Origin: an uncultured Butyricimonas sp.
Lineage (GTDB): Bacteria; Bacteroidota; Bacteroidia; Bacteroidales; Marinifilaceae
Assembly: GCA_944321845.1 (NCBI GenBank)
Contig: CALUMT010000040.1
Coordinates: forward strand, 17,003-81,002
Direction: 5' to 3'
Length of the DNA: 64,000 bases
The notes below the pieces were generated by a model that searched no databases, was not told the origin of the DNA, and was given only the letters and a program-made list of their open reading frames with translations. Shown one piece after another: positions 7,431-16,065 of the stretch (its first letter is position 1; every line of letters starts with the position of its first letter). The translations under genes and the position numbers were made by a program.

Positions 7431-10400
7431 ATGAAGAAAACGTTTGACAAGTGGGGAACTTGTTTAAAAAAAATTCCCCTTCGAGGTTTATTATGCCTTT
7501 TTATGATTTGTTTTGGGTTGCAATCCTTTGCTCAAAAACAGACAGGCGATGTAAACATTAACGTGACGGACGCCAGCGTGAAAGAGGTGCTGGAGATTAT
7601 CAAAAAGCATGATTACCGGTTGGTGTATTCCTCTGCCGTGGTGGATGCCTGCACGAAGAAAATCACGATGAACAAGAAAAAGGCTACCGTGGAGGAAATC
7701 TTGAGTGAAGCCTTGAAGGATACGGATTTGGCTTACAAAGTAGATGGTCGGTTGGTAACAATTAAGAAAGTAGAGAAGGATAATACGTTGGTTATTAAGG
7801 GTGTGGTGCGGGATGAGAAAGGGAATCCAATACCGGGTGTATCTGTGTTGATAAAGGGAACTACTTTGGGGACGGCCACGGGAGTAGACGGGGATTTTGA
7901 GTTAAAGGTAGCGAAGAACACGGCATTGTTATTCTCTTTTGTCGGAATGGAAGCACAAACGGTGTTCGTGGAATCGGAACAACCCCTGAACGTTACGATG
8001 AAGGAAATGGTGAACGAGATGGACGAGGTGGTCATCACGGGATTTCAGGTGTTGAAGAAGCGGGAATCTGCATCTTCTATTTATTCATTGAAAGCGGAAG
8101 ATATTATAGAGCCGGTTGGAACATCTTTAGATCAGATGCTACAAGGTAAGGTCCCGGGTATGTCTGTTATGCAAATGACTTCCACGGTAGGTGCGGCTCC
8201 TAAAATTCGTATCCGTGGTTCTTCTACGATAATGGGAAGTAGAGAGCCAGTGTGGGTTTTGGATGGTGTTGTCTTGGAAGATCCTGTGCAGATTGATCCT
8301 GCTGATCTGAATAATATGGATAAGGTAAATTTGATTGGAAACGCGATTTCCGGGTTGAATCCGGAAGATATTGAACGGATTGACGTGTTGAAGGATGCTT
8401 CCGCCACGGCCTTGTACGGAACAAAGGCTGCCAACGGAGTTATCGTGATTACCACGAAACGTGGTAAAAAAGGTAAACCAGCTGTTCGTTACAGTTTATC
8501 TATGAATTTTTTGGAACGTCCGAATTATAATCAGATGTTTTTGATGAATTCTAAAGAGCGGATTGAGGTTTCAGAAGAAATGCATGAACGTGGTTTACAG
8601 TTTTCTGGTTATTCTCCTAAGAGTGTTGGGTATGAAGGTGCTTTACAACGATTGTGGAATAGTGAAATTTCTTTGAGTGAATTTAATGCAGAAGTAAAAA
8701 GATTAAAAGAAATGAATACGGATTGGTATAAGATTTTGTTCCGTAATTCTTTTAGTCATTCACATACTGTTTCTATTTCAGGAGGAACGGATAATGCGAC
8801 TTATTATTTTTCTGCCGGATATTCCAATCAGCAGGGGGCTCCCTTACAGGAAAGTAGCGAACGTTTTAGTTTTATGTCTAATTTAACTTTTAATTTATCC
8901 CAGCGATTGTCTGTTGCCGCTCAGTTGTCTGCGAATGTAACAACAACCAATCGTCCAATGGAAGATTTGTATACTTATGCCGGTACGACTTCAAGAGCGA
9001 TTCCTGTATATAATGCAGATGGTACTTATGCCTTTTATGAAAATAAGGCTGGGGTCGGAGAATTACAAGTTCCATTGACATTTAATATTTTAAATGAATT
9101 GGATAATACTAGTTCAGAAGACGAATCTAGAGGTATTATGACGAACCTATCTTTTAATTATAAGGCCTCAAGATGGCTTTCATTGTCCATGATTCTGTCT
9201 TATAATACTAGTGTGACTAATATGGAAGAGTACACGGGTGAAAAGAGTTTTGCTGCTTCAGAATATAGAGGATTACCTTATGGATATGATTTAAATTTAT
9301 TGACCACGAGACAATTGAACTATTATAAAAAAGATGCGTGTGAGTTACCATATGGAGGAATTCTTTCTACTAATATGACAAGAATGAATTCCTTTATGGC
9401 TCGGCCTTCATTCAGTTGGATTACGAGTATCGGAGAAGTGCATAGTATCTCGGGAAGTGCAGGTTTGGATATACAATCTGTTAGAGCTAAAGGTTATGCT
9501 AGAGAAGATTGGGGATATTTGCCGGAAAGAGGTAAGAAATTTGCCGTGTTGGAAAATCTCACGGATTGGGAAGCTGCTTCAGAGAAGCTACAATCTCTTG
9601 TCCCTGTAATAACAGATAACGTGAAGAATACGATATCTTACTATGCTACGGCGGCTTATAGTTACATGAGTAAGTATGTTTTCTCTGTAAATTTGCGAGG
9701 TGATGCTTCCAATAAATTGGGAGATGATAGGAGTGCACGTTTTAAACCAGTATGGTCTTTGGCCGGACGTTGGAACTTGACGGACGAGAATTTTATGTTG
9801 CCTTTGCAAAATGTGATTTCTAATGTTGGTTTGAGAGTTTCTTATGGATTACAAGCCAATGTAACGGACGCCCATAATCCTAATATGATTATTTCTATGG
9901 GGACGATTGATACCAAATCTGATGAATACAGGGCTACATTAACTTCTTTGCCCAATCATGGATTGAAATGGGAGAAAACACGTTCTGTGAATGTAGGAAT
10001 TGATTTTGATCTGTTCAAAGGAGCATTATCTGGTTCTTTTGAATATTATGATAAAAAGAGTAAAGACCAATTGTTGTCAGTTGAAGTGACTTCTACGAAT
10101 GGAGGGAAGAATGTGACAATTAATGGCGGAGACTTGACAAATAAAGGATGGGATTTGTCATTGGTCGCTTCTCCCATAAAAACAAAAGATTTTGAGTGGA
10201 GATTGTCTTTTAATACTGGTAAAGTAAAAAATCAGGTGAATAATGCGGCAGATCAGTCTCTTTCTTATAATGAATACTTAAGTGGAAGTATTGTAAAGAA
10301 CGGTTATGCGTTGAATACATTTTATTCTTATCGTTTTGGAGGATTGAATGAAAAAGGTTATCCTACCTTTTTAGGCGTAAAAGGGGTTGATGAATCAGGT

Positions 10401-11042
10401 AAAACTATTATAAGTAATAGAGATGAGGCTTTTGCTGCTGCATTTGTAGAGAGTGGAAAACGGGAACCGGATTTAAGTGGAGGTTTGACAACTGCTTTTT
10501 CTTATAAAGGATTATCTTTGAGTATGAGTTTCACACTCCAGTTTGGAGCTAAAATTCGTTTAAATCCATTGTATGAAGGTGATAATTTTAAATTGCCTTA
10601 TCCACAGCAGAATATGAGTTCTGATTTTGTAGATAGATGGAAAAAACCTGGAGATGAGGCTCATACAACAATTCCTGTGTTAACGGATGAATTATTGACA
10701 ATTTTTAATCAGAATCCAGAAAATACAGGTTCTTGGTTAGCAGAAGGATCAAATTATCAGGAGATTGCTTCAAATTACTGGCAGATGTATAATTATAGTG
10801 ATTTGAGAGTTGTGTCTGGAAATTTCGTACGTTGCCGTTCTTTAGCTTTGAATTATTCTTTACCGGATAAATTGACTAGGATGATGTTATTGAAGTCTGT
10901 TTCTTGCGGTTTAAGTGTATCCAATCTATTTGTGATTAAAGGAAAAGGTTTAAAAGGACGTGATCCAGAGTATGTTGGTGGTGGTTCTAATACTATACCT
11001 CCTCGTCCGACTTATGCGTTTTCGTTGAATGTAACCTTTTAA
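7431..11042 (+). CDS. SusC/RagA-type TonB-dependent receptor with STN domain
   Basis: An outer-membrane transporter that imports ligand delivered by its SusD lid, driven by TonB; 1203 residues. The ATG at 7431 starts a signal peptide ending near LQSFAQ. Domains: STN secretin/TonB signalling domain (about 39-108), carboxypeptidase-D-like regulatory domain (115-195, IKGVVRDEKGNPIPGVSVLI), plug (205-340, ending near TTKRGKKGKPAV) and a beta-barrel to the end, which finishes with the aromatic FSLNVTF typical of barrel insertion. The STN domain fits control through FecR at 6219. From about 8470, just past the plug, codons shift to AT-rich choices (AAT, TAT, TTA), with a less AT-rich patch near 9420-9840, suggesting a mosaic gene. 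An intact frame throughout, unlike the susC of locus 2. Confidence 0.95.
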   Translation: MKKTFDKWGTCLKKIPLRGLLCLFMICFGLQSFAQKQTGDVNINVTDASVKEVLEIIKKHDYRLVYSSAVVDACTKKITMNKKKATVEEILSEALKDTDLAYKVDGRLVTIKKVEKDNTLVIKGVVRDEKGNPIPGVSVLIKGTTLGTATGVDGDFELKVAKNTALLFSFVGMEAQTVFVESEQPLNVTMKEMVNEMDEVVITGFQVLKKRESASSIYSLKAEDIIEPVGTSLDQMLQGKVPGMSVMQMTSTVGAAPKIRIRGSSTIMGSREPVWVLDGVVLEDPVQIDPADLNNMDKVNLIGNAISGLNPEDIERIDVLKDASATALYGTKAANGVIVITTKRGKKGKPAVRYSLSMNFLERPNYNQMFLMNSKERIEVSEEMHERGLQFSGYSPKSVGYEGALQRLWNSEISLSEFNAEVKRLKEMNTDWYKILFRNSFSHSHTVSISGGTDNATYYFSAGYSNQQGAPLQESSERFSFMSNLTFNLSQRLSVAAQLSANVTTTNRPMEDLYTYAGTTSRAIPVYNADGTYAFYENKAGVGELQVPLTFNILNELDNTSSEDESRGIMTNLSFNYKASRWLSLSMILSYNTSVTNMEEYTGEKSFAASEYRGLPYGYDLNLLTTRQLNYYKKDACELPYGGILSTNMTRMNSFMARPSFSWITSIGEVHSISGSAGLDIQSVRAKGYAREDWGYLPERGKKFAVLENLTDWEAASEKLQSLVPVITDNVKNTISYYATAAYSYMSKYVFSVNLRGDASNKLGDDRSARFKPVWSLAGRWNLTDENFMLPLQNVISNVGLRVSYGLQANVTDAHNPNMIISMGTIDTKSDEYRATLTSLPNHGLKWEKTRSVNVGIDFDLFKGALSGSFEYYDKKSKDQLLSVEVTSTNGGKNVTINGGDLTNKGWDLSLVASPIKTKDFEWRLSFNTGKVKNQVNNAADQSLSYNEYLSGSIVKNGYALNTFYSYRFGGLNEKGYPTFLGVKGVDESGKTIISNRDEAFAAAFVESGKREPDLSGGLTTAFSYKGLSLSMSFTLQFGAKIRLNPLYEGDNFKLPYPQQNMSSDFVDRWKKPGDEAHTTIPVLTDELLTIFNQNPENTGSWLAEGSNYQEIASNYWQMYNYSDLRVVSGNFVRCRSLALNYSLPDKLTRMMLLKSVSCGLSVSNLFVIKGKGLKGRDPEYVGGGSNTIPPRPTYAFSLNVTF

Positions 11043-11053
11043 TAGTTGAGATT

Positions 11054-12478
11054 ATGAAATATATACCTATATTATTGTTGTTATTGGGAATGTTGTCGTG
11101 TGATGATTTCCTGGAATATAAAGACAAGGATAAGTTGATTCCCAATGAATTGACTCATTATGATGAATTGATTTATGGCGAGATTTTGACTAAAAATCTT
11201 GGAGTTGTCGGTAAAAATATAGAATTGATGACAGATGATGCTACTGATTTTATTCCTTCTACTATCTATGAGACAACTTCAGACAAGCGGAAAAAATATC
11301 GTTCTTGGTATATTTGGGCAAAGGAGACTCAGGTGGATGAAGAAGGTTTTGAAACAATAGATAATGCTTGGGAATATTTTTATCATGCGATATTAATGTG
11401 TAATGTGGTAGAGCATGAAGTGGGAATGTTTGAGGATGACATCGATGGAGTAAAATATCGTTTGTTGGGAGAAGTGCAATGTATGCGGGCTATTTTTTAC
11501 TGGTATTTAGCAGGTATGTATGGAGCACCTTATCGAGATCCGGAAGTTGCAAAAACTGCAATGGGGGTTCCTATTAATAAGGAAATTGGTATTAAAGATA
11601 AGCTGTATGAGCGTTCTACATTACAAGAAGTTTATGAGTTAATGAAAACAGATCTTTTAGCCTCTATCGATAATTTCCAAAAAGGAGAAAAGAAAAATAC
11701 GATATTTCGTCCAACGGAGGAAGTGGCTAAGTTATTTTTAACTCGGATTTATTTGGCAGAACGGAATTATGAAGAGGTGATTGCTATTTGTAATGACGTG
11801 TTAGGGAATACTGCGGCTTCAATAACTTCATTGGATTTAATAAAGACTTATAGTGAATGGGGATCTGTAAATTTATATAACAAATCTAATCCTGGGATTT
11901 TATTTACCTGGATGGATCGTTATAGTTGGGATGATTTTTTCCCTGGTTATGATATTTGTTATCGACCTTCTGATGATTTGATGAGATTGTTCAATGAAAA
12001 TTCTAATGATGTTAGAAAAACAGGTTACTTGACTTCCAGTAAACCAATTAAACATATGTATGACAAAACGGCCTATGGACTTTGTTACCGTGTAGAGGAA
12101 TTTTATTTTAACCGGGCAGAAGCATACATTGAAACTGGTGAATATGAATTAGGAATGAATGATATTAATCAGGTTCGATTAAATAGAATAGACGATGCTG
12201 ATTATAAATTGAACGCGAATAATATAGAAGAAGCGAGAACCCAATTTCGAAATGAAAAACGTAGGGAATTTTGTTTTGAAGATATGCGTTGGTATGATAT
12301 GAAACGTTGGGGCGTTCGTGTTGTGCACCAATATCATGAGATTCAAAATTCAACAGCTTACACGGAATATGTTTTAGAAGCTGATAGTCCCAATTATATC
12401 TTGCCATTACCATTGGATGTACAACGGCGTAATACTAAAATAGAGAAACCAGAACGTGTAGATACACAGATAAAATAA
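11054..12478 (+). CDS. SusD/RagB-family outer-membrane lipoprotein
   Basis: A surface lipoprotein expected to act as the hinged lid and ligand-binding partner of the SusC at 7431. 474 residues, at the short end for the family. The N-terminus has a lipobox (GMLSCDDFLEY, Cys about residue 16). The middle shows the helical TPR-like pattern of SusD proteins, with RAIFYWYLAGMYGAPYRDPE near 145. The C-terminal RNEKRREFCFEDMRWYDMKRWG is the family's hallmark. It starts 11 bases after susC and is followed by the next lipoprotein after 6, so the three are surely co-transcribed. The whole gene is AT-rich compared with flanking genes. Confidence 0.94.
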   Translation: MKYIPILLLLLGMLSCDDFLEYKDKDKLIPNELTHYDELIYGEILTKNLGVVGKNIELMTDDATDFIPSTIYETTSDKRKKYRSWYIWAKETQVDEEGFETIDNAWEYFYHAILMCNVVEHEVGMFEDDIDGVKYRLLGEVQCMRAIFYWYLAGMYGAPYRDPEVAKTAMGVPINKEIGIKDKLYERSTLQEVYELMKTDLLASIDNFQKGEKKNTIFRPTEEVAKLFLTRIYLAERNYEEVIAICNDVLGNTAASITSLDLIKTYSEWGSVNLYNKSNPGILFTWMDRYSWDDFFPGYDICYRPSDDLMRLFNENSNDVRKTGYLTSSKPIKHMYDKTAYGLCYRVEEFYFNRAEAYIETGEYELGMNDINQVRLNRIDDADYKLNANNIEEARTQFRNEKRREFCFEDMRWYDMKRWGVRVVHQYHEIQNSTAYTEYVLEADSPNYILPLPLDVQRRNTKIEKPERVDTQIK

Positions 12479-12484
12479 GATGTT

Positions 12485-13363
12485 ATGAAAAAATATATAT
12501 TGATTATATTATTAGGTTTAGGAATATGGAGTTGTTATCAAGAAGATGATATTCATGTTCCGGATGAAGTTTATCGTAGAACATACGATACGAATTCCAC
12601 GGATCCTGTATTGAAATATGTGTCGAAATATTATTTTGATTGTGGCCGGCTTTTTATTGTTGACCCAGATACTGCGGATTACGTTTATAATTTGCAAAAT
12701 AAAAATCAATATAGGATAGTTCGATTACCACAGGATAAAGATTATTTACTGAAAGGAATTGAAATGACCGAAGATTTGTTTTTGAATGGTTATTCTGTAG
12801 AAACAAGGAAAAAAATATTTCCTTTTACGGTAATTATTGCTGATACGTTATGGGATTCAGGTGGTTATATTTATGCGAAATCTCAAAATACGCTGTCTTC
12901 AACTTCATTATTTGCGCTAGCTTTACCCGAGAGTGTCTTGGCTTTTAGTGAGGCAGAAAAAGTAAATCGTTCGAGAGAAATCCAAAAATCTTTTTTGAAG
13001 GATTTTGTGATAAAATTTGATCATATGGTTGTTCCTCTTGCTTTTTATAGTGCTAATAGAGCATTGTATGGAGAAGATGTCCCGCCTAAAAAGGAAAATG
13101 GAGAAGAAAGATCATGGACTCAAGAGGAAATTTATGAAGCTGGTTTCGTGAAATTTGATGGTTGGTGGACCCAAGAATATCCGTTATCATATAAAGATGA
13201 TGCAGCTTGTTTTATTGATTTGTTACTCGAAAAGTCTTCTGAAGAAGTGGAGAATTTACGTTCTACTTATCCATTGTTAAAGAAACGTTTGGATCTTATT
13301 GTAGAAATGTTGGAATCTTATGGAATAGATTACCGAAAACTTGTTTATAAAGCCAAGGAATAA
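12485..13363 (+). CDS. Lipoprotein resembling SusD-linked zinc peptidases, HExxH lost
   Basis: A 292-residue lipoprotein (lipobox GLGIWSCYQE, Cys17). Its layout resembles the 'putative zinc-binding metallopeptidase' lipoproteins often found after susD in Bacteroidota: a KKIFPFTVIIADT strand near 110-121, a long helix where the HExxH should lie, and a C-terminal helical part ending GIDYRKL. At the expected site it reads FVIKFDH (174-180): aligned to xHEFxH the first His is Ile176 and the catalytic Glu is Lys177, with only His180 kept. If the relationship is right, it is a non-catalytic binding protein. Likely cell-surface partner of SusC/D and of the active protease next door, 18 bases downstream. 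AT-rich like susD. The family assignment is from memory and moderate. Confidence 0.5.
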   Translation: MKKYILIILLGLGIWSCYQEDDIHVPDEVYRRTYDTNSTDPVLKYVSKYYFDCGRLFIVDPDTADYVYNLQNKNQYRIVRLPQDKDYLLKGIEMTEDLFLNGYSVETRKKIFPFTVIIADTLWDSGGYIYAKSQNTLSSTSLFALALPESVLAFSEAEKVNRSREIQKSFLKDFVIKFDHMVVPLAFYSANRALYGEDVPPKKENGEERSWTQEEIYEAGFVKFDGWWTQEYPLSYKDDAACFIDLLLEKSSEEVENLRSTYPLLKKRLDLIVEMLESYGIDYRKLVYKAKE

Positions 13364-13381
13364 TAAATTAATATTTTTTAT

Positions 13382-15931
13382 ATGAATAAATTACTGAGTA
13401 TTGTTGTATTGTTAAGCGTGGGATATGGCCACGTGAGCGCTTCGGAGACAGACTGGTGGTGGAAAAAGAAAAAAAAGAAGGCAAACACGGAACAGATGGC
13501 GGATACTGCCACGGCTAAACCCCAAAGTGAGTACGAGAAATTCGTGAAGGATGCCGAGGTAAAGCAAGGTATGTTTAACGTGATCAAGAAAAAGGATAAG
13601 ATATACCTGGAAATTCCCAAGGCTATCATGTCCCGAGACTTTTTGATTGCATCCCGGGTGTCGACGACAAGCCGTACTTGGCAGATTGATCCGGGAACGA
13701 TAAACCGTACCCCGTTGTTGATTACCTTCTCGTGCGATGAGAATAAGGTGTACATGCATTTCCCGCACCTGCAGTACCAGTGCAAGGAAGATTCGGAGAT
13801 GTACGAGGCTTACAAGCGGAGCAGCAATCCCCCGATTTGGAAAGCATTTAAAATTGAGGTACAATCTGCGGATTCAAGTACTTGCGTGATAGATGCGACG
13901 TCGCTGTTCTTGTCTTCCGTGTCCGAGTTTTCTCCGTTCCCGGATTATCCGCCCCAGTGGCAGGCTTTTGTTTCCTTCGGAGGTTCTTTCCAGAGTGACC
14001 GTTCCCGAATCGAGGACTTCAAGGCTTTCCCGGATAATATCATCGTGAAGAGTATGATGACTTATACCACGGACAAGGAAGGTCCGCTGACGACAATCGA
14101 GGCCCGTAATATCATCCTTTTGCCGGAAAAACCGATGACGCCCCGTTACGCTGACGAACGTGTGGGATTCTTCGAGGAAAGACGTGCCTTGTTTGATGAA
14201 CATCATGACCAGCTGCAGCACTATGCCTTGATTAACCGTTGGAATATCCGTCCCCGTCCGGAAGATATGGAGCGGTATGCGGCAGGTGAACTCGTGGTGC
14301 CGGAAAAGCAGATCGTGTGGTACGTGGACCCGGCTATCCCGACCAAATGGCGGGAATACGTGAAATCGGGTATTCTGGACTGGAACAAGGCTTTCGAGGA
14401 AATAGGATTTAAGGATGCCATCGTGGTGAAGGATTATCCGACGGATGATCCGAATTTCGACCCGGATGATATTCGCTATAACTGCTATCGTTTTGTGGCT
14501 TCGTGGGTGGAGAATTCCATGGGCCCTTCATGGATTGATCCCCGGTCGGGAGAGATTCTTTGCGGGGATGTGATTTCCTGGTACGGGGTGGTGAGTCTGT
14601 TGAACAAATGGCGGTTGATTCAGACGGGTGCTGTAGATCCATCGGTACGTCGTCCCATTATGACGGACGAGAACATGGGTGAGGCCATGCGTTACGTGGC
14701 GGCGCACGAGATCGGGCACACGTTGGGATTGGCACATAATTTCGGGGCTTCGGCCGCTTTCCCGGTAGAGAAATTACGGGATCCGGAATTCACGCAGAAA
14801 TACGGTACTACACCTTCCATCATGGATTATGCCCGATTCAATTACGTGGCACAACCCGGAGACTTGGAAAAAGGGGTGAAGTTGACCCCACCCCTGTTGG
14901 GCGTGTATGACAAATTTGCTATTAAATATGGCTATCAGGTGATTCCGGGAGCCAAGGATGAGGATGCGGAGCGAGACACCTTGCGTTCGTGGGTAAGCCG
15001 TCATTTGAAGGATAAGATGTATTTCTATGGCCCGCAGGTGATGTCCTTCGTGTTTGATCCCCGGGCACAGTCGGAGGATTTGGGGGATGACGTGGTGAAG
15101 GCGAATACTTACGGGATGAAGAACCTGAAATACGTGATGGAGAATTTCGTGGATTGGATTGCCGTGGAAGGAGAGGATTACACGAACGTGCAGGAGATGT
15201 ATGATGAGATCGTGGACCAGTTCAAGCGTTATATCGGGCATGCCATGACAAACGTGGGTGGTATTTACCTGAATGCCAAGAAGCATGGCGATCCGATACC
15301 GGCTTACCAATACGTGCCGCGGAAACGGCAACAAGAGGCGTTGGCTTTTGTGCTGAAGAGCTTGAATGAATTCCCCTCTTGGGCGGTGAATGACAAGTTG
15401 CTGGCGGTGATTGGCCCGCAGGCGAATTATCAGGTGAAGTTGAGCCAGTTCCTTAGCGAGATGTTGACAAGAGAGACGATTTGTAAGCTGGAAGTAAGCG
15501 AAATCGGGGGAAGCAAGGAATTCACGATAGATGATTACCTGGGAATGATATACGATTATATGTTTACCCGTAAGGGAGGGAAATTGCAGTTGGCGGATAT
15601 GGCTTATCAGCATGTGTTCGTGGACAACTTGAGGGAGTTCGTGAAGAGCGACGAGTTCAAAAGTGCGGGTACCCGTTCGTTGACGGAGTCTCGGCATGCG
15701 ACTACCTGCAGCCGGCATGCCTATTGTGCGGCCCGTTCGTTTAACCCGGGAGACCCGTTGTATGATATAGCGATGACCCCACGAGTACATTTGGCCCACA
15801 AACGGCCGGTTGTGTTGAAATACTTGCGGAAGGTATACAATACGGCCAAGGCGAGAAGCGGGATGGGGGATGAACGGACCCGGGAACATTATCGTTTGCT
15901 GATATTGAAATTAGACTATTTGTTCGGCTAA
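13382..15931 (+). CDS. Exported zinc-dependent metalloprotease (DUF5117/DUF5118 type)
   Basis: A secreted or envelope metalloprotease of 849 residues. The signal peptide (MNKLLSIVVLLSVGYGHVSA) is followed by an odd WWW-KKKKKK patch at residues 25-33. The middle contains the metzincin zinc site HEIGHTLGLAH (442-452), with three His ligands and the catalytic Glu443, followed by SIMDYARFNY as the Met-turn. The region before it (about 50-300) fits the DUF5117/5118 domains that precede the catalytic part in this family. It closes the locus 1 operon, 18 bases after the lipoprotein, so the locus probably takes up peptides or protein released by this enzyme. Codon use is host-like and GC-rich, a sharp change from the two genes before it. 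A terminator follows. Confidence 0.92.
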   Translation: MNKLLSIVVLLSVGYGHVSASETDWWWKKKKKKANTEQMADTATAKPQSEYEKFVKDAEVKQGMFNVIKKKDKIYLEIPKAIMSRDFLIASRVSTTSRTWQIDPGTINRTPLLITFSCDENKVYMHFPHLQYQCKEDSEMYEAYKRSSNPPIWKAFKIEVQSADSSTCVIDATSLFLSSVSEFSPFPDYPPQWQAFVSFGGSFQSDRSRIEDFKAFPDNIIVKSMMTYTTDKEGPLTTIEARNIILLPEKPMTPRYADERVGFFEERRALFDEHHDQLQHYALINRWNIRPRPEDMERYAAGELVVPEKQIVWYVDPAIPTKWREYVKSGILDWNKAFEEIGFKDAIVVKDYPTDDPNFDPDDIRYNCYRFVASWVENSMGPSWIDPRSGEILCGDVISWYGVVSLLNKWRLIQTGAVDPSVRRPIMTDENMGEAMRYVAAHEIGHTLGLAHNFGASAAFPVEKLRDPEFTQKYGTTPSIMDYARFNYVAQPGDLEKGVKLTPPLLGVYDKFAIKYGYQVIPGAKDEDAERDTLRSWVSRHLKDKMYFYGPQVMSFVFDPRAQSEDLGDDVVKANTYGMKNLKYVMENFVDWIAVEGEDYTNVQEMYDEIVDQFKRYIGHAMTNVGGIYLNAKKHGDPIPAYQYVPRKRQQEALAFVLKSLNEFPSWAVNDKLLAVIGPQANYQVKLSQFLSEMLTRETICKLEVSEIGGSKEFTIDDYLGMIYDYMFTRKGGKLQLADMAYQHVFVDNLREFVKSDEFKSAGTRSLTESRHATTCSRHAYCAARSFNPGDPLYDIAMTPRVHLAHKRPVVLKYLRKVYNTAKARSGMGDERTREHYRLLILKLDYLFG

Positions 15932-15964
15932 GAATAGAGTTGTTTTGATGTTTGAATGGTTGTT

Positions 15965-16000
15965 ATTCCCCGGTGGTTCGGCTACCGGGGAATATTTTTA
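15965..16000 (+). terminator. Terminator of uptake locus 1
   Basis: A perfect 10-bp stem, ATTCCCCGGT / ACCGGGGAAT, with a 9-nt loop and an ATTTTTA tail, 33 bases after the protease stop codon. Confidence 0.85.
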
Positions 16001-16065
16001 CGCGGATATAGGAGTTTGAGGCAGATTGTCTATCTTTGCCCGAAGAACATATTTAAAATAATTAT

